A DNA stretch of 35,186 bases, taken from NCBI GenBank assembly GCA_001931905.2, contig MSJI02000415.1:1-35186 (forward strand), given 5' to 3'. This DNA is from Cladosporium sp. IMV 00045 (Eukaryota; Ascomycota; Dothideomycetes; Cladosporiales; Cladosporiaceae). Position 1 is the stretch's first letter. Every line of letters starts with the position of its first letter. The notes beneath the pieces were generated by a model that had not been told where the DNA came from, did not search any database, and saw only the letters and a program-made list of their open reading frames with translations. Positions 28,500-35,186 of this stretch are shown piece by piece. A program made the translations under genes and the position numbers.

Positions 28500-29426
28500 A
28501 TGCCTCCACGAACTGCCTTGTCGACGCCTCTTCGCGCATGGAAATGCCCTTCATGCACCCAGCGCACCTTCACCAACAGCGCTGCGCGCGCAGCCGTCGG
28601 CCCTGAGCACCCTCGCTACGTCGACTTTCCCGAACCGCCGCAACAAGATGCTTCCCCAAACAAATGGATGAAGGGCATTCTCCCGGTACCACGCAATGTT
28701 TTCAACGGGAAGAGAGGCAGAGACACGACCAGTGAAGAGGCTTTGGCGAGAACTACCCAGGACGCACAGATCAAGTCTGATGTGGCACCGGGCAGCAGAG
28801 AGGCATGGAAGATCAAGATGGCCGCGCAGCGAAAGCGTAACTTGAGGGAGGGTACGAGCGAGCTGAAGACTCGGCATGACAAGATTCAACACAGGATGCA
28901 GGCCTCTCAGGCGAGCAGATACCGAAACCATGAGGAGTTGGTTTCGCGACCTGAACGTGAAGACGAGCGCCTTACCGCACCCTCCCACGGACTGGACCTG
29001 GAAGCCCTTTACCACGGCCGCGTAGCAGACCCTTCTCGCGACTTCCGCCTCGCCAGCAAGCGCGAGCGTCTCGCTACATTCGAAGAAGCTCGCTCAGCTG
29101 AACGTCTCGAGTCCGTCCACAGCCTCTACATGACCGCACGCAAATTCATCGTTACGCCGGAGCAGCTTGACGCGCAAATTGAAAAAGCCTTCGGCTCGGA
29201 CGAGTACCCGATCACATTCGGCAGATACGGCTACGGCAACGAGGCTACAAGCATTTGGGAAAATGGCAAGCCGGAGAGCGTGCAAACTATGATGGACCGC
29301 GCGAACAACTCTCGCCAAACGAAGACCGTTAACAACCTTTCTGGTTTCATCGGTGTCAACCAGAAAAGAGTCAAAAGGATCGCCGAGGCGCTTACCGGTG
29401 GCAAGATGGACTCTCAGCGTGTCTAG
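28500..29426 (+). CDS. PET123: mitochondrial small-subunit ribosomal protein mS26 (Pet123)
   Basis: Single-exon 308-aa protein from the ATG at 28500; the frame is open upstream to 28449 but has no earlier ATG. The N-terminus (MPPRTALSTPLRAWKCPSCT, then QRTFTNSAAR) is a presequence. The body is highly charged and helical. KWMKGILPVPRNVF near residue 55, PEREDERLTAPS near 157, then LHSLYMTAR-type text (VHSLYMTARKFIVTPEQLDA) and IEKAFGSDEYPITF are the hallmarks of the fungal Pet123/mS26 family, together with the end KRVKRIAEALTGGKM. It belongs to the mitoribosome small subunit and is needed for mitochondrial translation. It is divergent from NOG2. Confidence 0.88.
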   Translation: MPPRTALSTPLRAWKCPSCTQRTFTNSAARAAVGPEHPRYVDFPEPPQQDASPNKWMKGILPVPRNVFNGKRGRDTTSEEALARTTQDAQIKSDVAPGSREAWKIKMAAQRKRNLREGTSELKTRHDKIQHRMQASQASRYRNHEELVSRPEREDERLTAPSHGLDLEALYHGRVADPSRDFRLASKRERLATFEEARSAERLESVHSLYMTARKFIVTPEQLDAQIEKAFGSDEYPITFGRYGYGNEATSIWENGKPESVQTMMDRANNSRQTKTVNNLSGFIGVNQKRVKRIAEALTGGKMDSQRV

Positions 29427-30515
29427 TGAAATGAGGTGGAGGAATCTGCGTTCCGCCGATGATTGTGTGTTAGATATGCTTCGCTGTAATTTTACAAAAA
29501 ATACTCGCCAGGTCTGCCTTGGTACATTCGATTCCAATACTTTGTCATTTGCTCACTTTGCCGTTGGGTAATGCGGCGAGCGCCTCTACGATGCGCCCAT
29601 CTTGTCGCCGAGCTTGTTAGAATCCCACAGCTCTCATCAATGCTGGAAGCGCCAGAATGGAATTTGTCAGTTATTTTGAAAGTCACATCTTTGTTGATAT
29701 CGGGATGGTGTAGCTCAGAAGAATTATGAGATGCTTCGGATCTCGCGAACCGTCGAACGCAAACTAATATTCAGCTATTTGACCTCCCGCCGCGATTAAA
29801 GTGCTATCACACAAAAGATAGTACAACCTTTTGGGTGCTACTCAAGATGGGTCAATTGTCTAGTTTAGCCAGTTGACTTCAAGATATTCCGCGCCTGCAC
29901 TCATCGGCCACGAGCATTTCTCATCAACGCCTCCGATCACGACCGAGCTGTCGTACCTCTCGATCCATCGAAGCATCGAACATCTCGAGTATACCGCTTT
30001 GGTCATATTAACAAGTACTTTCGGCCATTACAGCACACGTGCAACAACTCCCGTTGCAAAAAACAAGCTCCCAATCCTCTCGGCTTGAACATCCGGTTCG
30101 TCTGCGGGGAATGTCTTGCTTTCCCACAGCTTGTGCTTGCTCGAACCTTTTTACCACCTTCTCGATCCAGTGGCACTAACCGCCCTAGTTCCCTTGGCTC
30201 TGCTATCAACGACCTGCCTGATTCCGTCCATCGCGGGGAGCATCATCAGTGATCGAGCGGGCTTTTGCTGTGATGTTACACTGCATGGCCCGATCGACAG
30301 GAACCGGCGAGCGGTGGTATTGGGCATGGATGAGTTCCTGCTTTTACGGAGATAGCAGTCATGCAGGTAGTGACTCTGCATTCGTTCTTGTCATTCGTGA
30401 GGAGTCGATGGTAAGGTTTGGGGGGAGTCCGGTTGCTTTTGTTGTTAAGTATCTGTTTCTTTCCTTGATCTTCGATCCTGCACTTCTCTTTCTCATCTTG
30501 ACATAGTCCTGGACA
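29427..30515. other. intergenic, promoter of the carboxypeptidase gene
   Basis: 1.09 kb with no convincing gene. A TGTAGCTCAG near 29709 resembles a tRNA D arm, but no tRNA folds around it. A CACGTG-like ACACGTGC is at about 30037. The last 60 bp before 30516 are pyrimidine-rich (about 30455-30500), as in a fungal leader. Confidence 0.5.
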
Positions 30516-32745
30516 ATGAGGTCCTTCGGCATTGCGAGTGCAGCATCGCTGCTTGCATTGACTGCTGCCCAGTTCCCAGCTTCACCTGAAGGTGTGACAG
30601 TGCGAGATTCGAAGTTTGGCGATGGCGTCAAGCTGAGTTGGAAAGAGGTTGGGTTGCCCACCAGGCGCATTGGCTAAGATAAACGCTGACGATAGTAGAA
30701 CGATATCTGCGAGACCACCGAAGGCGTTCGCAGCTACACCGGTTATGTCCATCTGCCACCCGGGAGTCTTGACGACCTGGGAGAAGAGCAAGACTACCCA
30801 ATCAATACCTTCTTCTGGTTCTTCGAAGCTCGCAAGAATCCAGAAAATGCCCCGTTGGCTATCTGGATGAATGGGGGTCCTGGAAGCTCCTCCATGCTCG
30901 GCCTCTTCGTCGAGAATGGTCCTTGCTATGTACACTCCGACTCGAACTCAACATACCTCAGCGAGTTCTCATGGAACAACGAGGTCAACATGCTGTTCCT
31001 CGACCAGCCTGTGCAGGTTGGTCTGAGCTACGACACGCTGCAAAACATCACGAACAATCTCGTTACTGGTGATGTCAACATTCTGAATGAGACGGACCAA
31101 ATGCCAGAGCAGAACACTACTTTCCTGCTCGGCACGTACCCTAGTCAAGATGGCAACCAGACCGCCTTAGGTTCCGTCAATGCTGCTAAAGCAGCGTGGC
31201 ACTTTTTGCAGACTTTCATTCAGGAGTTCCCGGCCTACCACCCGAATGATTCGCGAATCTCAATCGCTACGGAATCATATGTGAGTCGAGCTTGGTTTTA
31301 CAAATACGGCAAATCCTTCTAGACTAACACCAATCAGGGCGGCCGCTACGGCCCAGCATTCGTCTCCTATTTCGAAGAACAGAACCAGAGAATCGAAAAC
31401 GGCTCCTTCGTAGATGACGACGGCGAGAACGTCATCCTCCACCTCGACACCCTTATGATCATCAACGGATGCATTGACCGCCTAGTCCAATGGCCAGCCT
31501 ATCCAACCATGGCATACAACAACACTTACGGCATTCAAGCCGTCAACGAATCGCAATGGCAAAATATGACCGACTCCTTCGAGCGTCCTGGCGCTTGCAG
31601 AGACCAGATCATCGAATGCAGGGAGGTCGCTGCCATCGGTGACCCGCAGAACTTGGGAGGCAATGAGACCGTCAACGAAATCTGCGAAGCGGCAGAGACA
31701 TTCTGCAGATCGTACGTCCTCAACCCGTACGTTCTGTACAGCGGACGCAATTACTACGACATCGCCACTTTGGACCCGGCGCCCACTCCACCTTCGTTCT
31801 ATGAAGGCTTCTTGAACCAGGAACACGTGCAGCAAGCAATGGGCGTGCCGCTCAATTGGACCCAGAGCTCAAGCACAGTCAGCACAGCATTCAGGAGCAT
31901 CGGCGACTACCCCCGTGATGGCTGGTTAGACGACCTCGCCTACCTTCTCGACAACGGCATCAAAGTCGCCCTCGTCTACGGCGACAGAGACTACGCTTGT
32001 AATTGGTGAGCACCCCACCTCCCTCCTCCCTTCCCTGAAACCAAACCAAGAAACCAAGCAACCCACTAACCCCACCCCAAGGTACGGCGGCGAACTCGTC
32101 TCCCTCGCCATAAACTCCAGCCTGACCACCCCCTTCGCCTCCGCCGGCTACTCCCCCATCCGCACCAACAGCACCTACACGGGCGGCCAAGTGCGGCAGC
32201 ACAGCAACCTGTCCTTCTCACGCGTCTACCAAGCCGGGCACGAAGTGCCCGCCTACCAACCGCAAACTGCCTATGAGATTTTCATGCGCGTGCTCTTCAA
32301 CCGCGACGTCGCGACGGGGACGCAACACACCGGCGCTGGGAGTAATTACTCTACTGAAGGGCCGAGTGATACCCTGGCGCACAGGAACGAGCAGTTCGAG
32401 CAGCCGTTGCAGTTCTGCTATACGCTTGATCCGAGCGCGACGTGTACGGAGGAGCAGGTTGAAATGTTGCTTAATGGGAGTGCGACGGTTTGTAGGTATA
32501 TTGTTAAAGATCGCAATTCGACGGTCTTGTTTCCGGATTTGATGGGGAGCTTGGAGGGGGAGGGTTGTGGGAGCGGGGTTAATGGGAGTGGAGTGGGAGG
32601 TAACGGCACGGGAGGTGGGAATGGGACGGTTGGTGGTGGATCGGGTCCGTCGCCTTCGACGCCTTTTGAGGGCGCGGCGTCAAGGGTGGTTGGGTCGGGG
32701 GTTGCGGCTTTGGTTTTGGGGTTGGTGATGTTTGTCATGTTGTAA
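30516..32745 (+). CDS. secreted serine carboxypeptidase (S10), probably GPI-anchored
   Basis: Four exons, 30516-30647, 30699-31280, 31338-32005 and 32082-32745; 681 aa, all junctions in frame (donors GTTGGG, GTGAGT, GTGAGC; branch sites CTGAC, CTAAC, CTAAC). A signal peptide [20 protein letters not shown] opens the protein. S10 landmarks: [25 protein letters not shown] and [13 protein letters not shown]; catalytic Ser237 in ATESYGGRYGP, with the intron falling between Tyr238 and Gly239; Asp456 in [11 protein letters not shown]; His514 in QAGHEVP. Many NxS/T sites occur. The C-terminus has a Gly/Asn-rich stretch ([14 protein letters not shown]), a small-residue region and a terminal hydrophobic tail ([19 protein letters not shown]), the layout of a GPI signal, so the enzyme likely stays on the plasma membrane or wall. 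It releases C-terminal residues from peptides at acid pH, by family. Confidence 0.92.
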
Positions 32746-33235
32746 GGAGAGGGGTTTGTTGATGTGATGAATGACGATTTACCGAAGGTGATTTAATGGG
32801 AAGGACTAGAGGGGAGTCGAGATGTGTAGATTGCCTTAACGCAAAGCATACTCAATAACCTAATTCAGACTTCACCTGATGTTCCTCACCAGCACATGTC
32901 GGAATGTCTAGCCCTGCGAATGCGAACTCACGATAAGAAACCTCACTCAGACGTTTCAATGATTGTTTGCAAGTGACAATTGAATTTCTCCGCAATTTCA
33001 ATTCTCGCTCTTCGAAGTGTCGATATCAAGACATAGCATTCAAGCATTGGCTCAAAACGGGTAAGCATCGTTCAGAAGAAGGGTATCTCGTTAACTCCTC
33101 GCTCGTGACCATCTGTCAATGTTTCTTGTGTTTCTTGTTTCCTTTGTTCCGGCGAGCCCTTGAAATCCGTATTTCCCAAGTACTGGTACAGAACTGTAGC
33201 AAGCTAGCCTAAAAAAATGGGGGGCAAGCGGTCTT
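32746..33235. other. convergent 3' intergenic region
   Basis: 490 bp between convergent stops at 32745 and 33236, holding both 3' UTRs. The sequence around 32970-33170 is AT-richer than the genes. No gene, RNA or repeat is seen. Confidence 0.55.
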
Positions 33236-34258
33236 TTACTCGCTCTTGTGGATGAGGTTCTCCGTCGGCTTGACCCTCTGCGCCCACTCAGTCCAGCTGC
33301 CATCGTACACTCTCCTGCTTCCGTCTCCGTATCCAGCCTCGGTCAAAGCAGCGTCAATAATAGTAGCGGTGACACCAGTGCCACAGCTAGAAATCACCGG
33401 CTTGGAAGGGTCGACCCCACGCTGCTTGAAGACCTCTCTAAGCTTCTCCGGCGAGAGGAAGGTCTTGGTCTCAGGGTCGAGCAGCTCAGGCACTGGAACT
33501 GGAAGGGAGCCGGGAATGTGTCCGCTGGAGAGACCGGGTCTAGGCTCAGGGTCGGTGCCCTTCCATCTGCCGTCGGACCTGGCGTCGAGAATCTGCACCT
33601 CCTCGCGGCCTTCTTTGTTCCAATCACGCGCGAGCTCGCGCACTTCCTTGAAGTCGACCACCTTGCTGCTGTCCAGTTCCGGGAGCGGGTAGTCGGAACG
33701 TTCAACTGAGGCCTGCTCTCCCTGCTCGACTGGGTGTCCTTGCTCGACCCAAAGCTTGTAGTTGTTCAGAAGGTGCACAGACGGGTGGCCGAAGACACGC
33801 AGAGTCCAAGCGACACGCGGCGCAGAGAAGATTCCAAGCTCAGCGGAGTCGTACACAACGAGCACATCGTCCTTCTTCACACCCAGCTCTCTCATAGCAC
33901 TCTGGAAGATTTCCGGCGAGGGGAGCATATGCGGGTATGGGGAGTGGGTGTCGGCGACTTTGTCGAGGTCGAAGAATCGGGCGCTGGGGACGTGGCCGGC
34001 TGTGAAGACCTCGCGGCCGGTGCGCTGTTGAGGATCATTGGGGAGGAACCAGGAGCCGCAGATGGGAATGGTTTTGGGCGAGGTGGAGAGCTTGGAGGGC
34101 GAGTTGGCGCGCAGGGCGGTGGCTAGCTCGTTTGGGCTCACGAGGTAGGAGCGGAAGGTGCTTTGGGCACGCGACATGATGAAGGGTGTGAGAGTGAATG
34201 GTTTGGTGGTCTTGCTTGCGAGAGCCGGGCGACGGAGGAGGAAGGTGGTGGTAGCCAT
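33236..34258 (-). CDS. two-domain rhodanese, 3-mercaptopyruvate/thiosulfate sulfurtransferase
   Basis: Single-exon 340-aa tandem rhodanese. Residues 1-35 (MATTTFLLRRPALASKTTKP, acid-free) look like a mitochondrial presequence; an internal Met at residue 28 (MSRAQSTFRSYLVSP) could start a cytosolic form. The N-terminal inactive domain has GHVPSARFFDLDKVAD and DDVLVVYDSAELGIFSAPR. The active C-terminal domain has ILDARSDGRW, GHIPGSLPVPVPELLD and the catalytic loop ISSCGTGVTAT with Cys292. A CG-x-GVTA loop, instead of CRKGVTA, points to the mercaptopyruvate type (MPST/Tum1) over pure thiosulfate sulfurtransferase. Such enzymes feed persulfide sulfur to tRNA thiolation (Tum1-Uba4-Urm1) and cysteine catabolism. 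It is divergent from APC11. Confidence 0.92.
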   Translation of the reverse strand: MATTTFLLRRPALASKTTKPFTLTPFIMSRAQSTFRSYLVSPNELATALRANSPSKLSTSPKTIPICGSWFLPNDPQQRTGREVFTAGHVPSARFFDLDKVADTHSPYPHMLPSPEIFQSAMRELGVKKDDVLVVYDSAELGIFSAPRVAWTLRVFGHPSVHLLNNYKLWVEQGHPVEQGEQASVERSDYPLPELDSSKVVDFKEVRELARDWNKEGREEVQILDARSDGRWKGTDPEPRPGLSSGHIPGSLPVPVPELLDPETKTFLSPEKLREVFKQRGVDPSKPVISSCGTGVTATIIDAALTEAGYGDGSRRVYDGSWTEWAQRVKPTENLIHKSE

Positions 34259-34884
34259 TGTGAAGGAGTGAGGTGTGAGTAGTATTGAGAGGGTGAGTGA
34301 GGTGTGGGATGTGGAGTCTGCGTTAGCTTGAAGGTTGGCGCGGGTGTCGTGATTTGAGGTCGGCTTCCCAATGCCGAGTGGTAGTGAAAAGAGATGCCTT
34401 TGCCCTTGCTTGTATGACAGCTGATAAGGGAGACCTGTAAGTGAGGTTGTGGTGAATGTGGGAGGGAGAGCTGTGAAGAGAGGATGCAGGAGGAGGAGGA
34501 GGAGAGCGGTATACTTGGTACTTGGTGTAGCACGGGATCACCACGGCCCTTATCTCTGGCTGAGCGTCGTGTGTGTGTTTCTGGGACTCTTCGCTTTTTC
34601 GTGATCGGCAGAAGGTGGAGGTTGGGAGCTATCACCCAAGCCCGTCCATTCACGCAATCACGTCACTGATGACCCCGCAAAAACACGACGGGAAGGCTCG
34701 ATCCGTGAGCCCGAACCCCTTCTTGTTAATGTGCCCTAACAAACACTCCGACAGATATATCAGATCTGGTCAAAACATGCGGTAGACAGGTCGAGAGGGT
34801 GTTGACACACACATTGACAGAAACTGCTGTTCAAAACACACCATCACAGGGACACTATTACAGCTTCACGACACGTAGTACAAC
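34259..34884. promoter_or_regulatory. divergent promoter region, rhodanese and APC11
   Basis: 626 bp between divergent starts at 34258 (minus) and 34885 (plus). A CRE-like octamer TCACGTCA (one base off TGACGTCA) lies at 34658-34665, followed by TGATGAC. No gene is called inside. Confidence 0.45.
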
Positions 34885-35186
34885 ATGAAAGTCACCATCA
34901 ACTCCTTCCGCGCCGTGGCCACCTGGAAATGGGATCTGCCCGAAGAGTCCGACGACACGTGTGGTATCTGCCGCGTCAACTTCGAAGGCACATGCAGCAA
35001 ATGCAAATTTCCTGGCGATGACTGCCCCATCATAGTGGGGGAATGCAGACATTGCTTTCACATGGTATGTCCGGGCTTGGGAAGATCCTCTACAGACCAC
35101 CGCTGATCTTCTGTAGCATTGCATCAGCGACTGGATCTCCTCGGACGCCAGTCAGGGCAAGTGTCCTATGTGTCGACAGCGTGAGT
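34885..35186 (+). CDS. APC11: anaphase-promoting complex subunit Apc11 (RING-H2), 5' part
   Basis: Catalytic RING subunit of the APC/C ubiquitin ligase; it recruits the E2 together with the Apc2 cullin. Exon 1 is 34885-35064 (60 codons), exon 2 is 35117-35180, separated by a 52-nt intron (donor GTATGT, CTGAT branch site, TGTAG acceptor). The window ends inside the next donor (GTGAGT, 35181-35186), so the C-terminus is missing. The protein opens MKVTINSFRAVATWKWDLPE, near-identical in layout to Apc11 orthologues. Then come CGICRVNF, CSKCKFPGDDCPIIVGECRH, CFHM joined to HCISDW, and CPMCRQ, giving the full zinc-ligand set for the RING-H2 plus the third zinc site. Its substrate pathway ends in release of separase, whose gene lies about 25 kb to the left. 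Confidence 0.95.

Noticed and set aside
29700..29775. tRNA-like stretch with TGTAGCTCAG followed by a GAACCGTCGAAC
   Set aside because: The D stem has one mismatch, no T arm with GTTCGAxxC can be paired and the acceptor ends do not match.
3313..35186. A coordinated biosynthetic or defence gene cluster
   Set aside because: The genes are unrelated housekeeping functions on alternating strands; no core synthase, transporter set or regulator is present. Separase and APC11 together look like chance.
1..35186. CRISPR arrays, insertion sequences, rRNA, intact transposons
   Set aside because: None seen; the genome is fungal nuclear DNA, and the only repeats are the diverged array, short microsatellites and the Tra2 exon duplication.

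Overview
The window is nuclear DNA of a filamentous ascomycete (Pezizomycotina). Most genes are cut by short introns of about 47-75 nt with GTNNGT-type donors, CTRAY branch sites and YAG acceptors. Genes lie close together on both strands, and the proteins are typical fungal eukaryotic families. Gene style suggests Dothideomycetes, but that is an impression and not something I can prove from the sequence.

Layout. 445-1666 (-) is a five-exon Tra2-type RNA-binding protein. 2424-3059 (-) is a small mitochondrial inner-membrane-type protein (DUF5321-like). 3313-9342 (+) is an intronless separase of 2009 aa with its His/Cys dyad. 9531-9839 (-) is the Sm-fold NatC auxiliary subunit Naa38. 10349-11590 (+) is a capsule-synthesis-type glycosyltransferase. 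11973-13749 (-) is a Dcr2-type membrane-anchored calcineurin-like phosphatase. 14156-15415 (+) is a mitochondrial Trm61-like tRNA m1A methyltransferase. 17005-18788 (+) is an unrecognised protein whose frame is broken by one in-frame TAG. 18854-20192 is a decayed zone: a diverged tandem array of about 120-bp units running into kinase-like coding remnants. 20710-21198 (+) is a small mitochondrial single-pass protein. 21573-22714 (-) is a mitochondrial SDR oxidoreductase. 24083-25605 (+) is an ABHD12-like hydrolase. 26067-28211 (-) is the ribosome-assembly GTPase Nog2, with a 389-nt intron that appears to carry an H/ACA snoRNA. 28500-29426 (+) is the mitoribosomal protein mS26/Pet123. 30516-32745 (+) is a secreted, probably GPI-anchored S10 carboxypeptidase. 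33236-34258 (-) is a two-domain rhodanese. 34885 to the end (+) is the 5' part of APC11.

How the genes relate. There is no metabolic cluster; this is ordinary core-genome housekeeping. Two members of the metaphase-anaphase pathway (separase and APC11) are about 25 kb apart, but nothing shows that this is more than chance. Nog2 and mS26 share a 288-bp divergent promoter.

The most interesting items are the intronic H/ACA candidate in NOG2 (lower stem, box H and a 9-nt guide match to LSU rRNA helix 69, the same arrangement as yeast NOG2/snR191), the in-frame TAG at 17919, the diverged tandem array downstream of it, and the exon duplication in the Tra2 gene.
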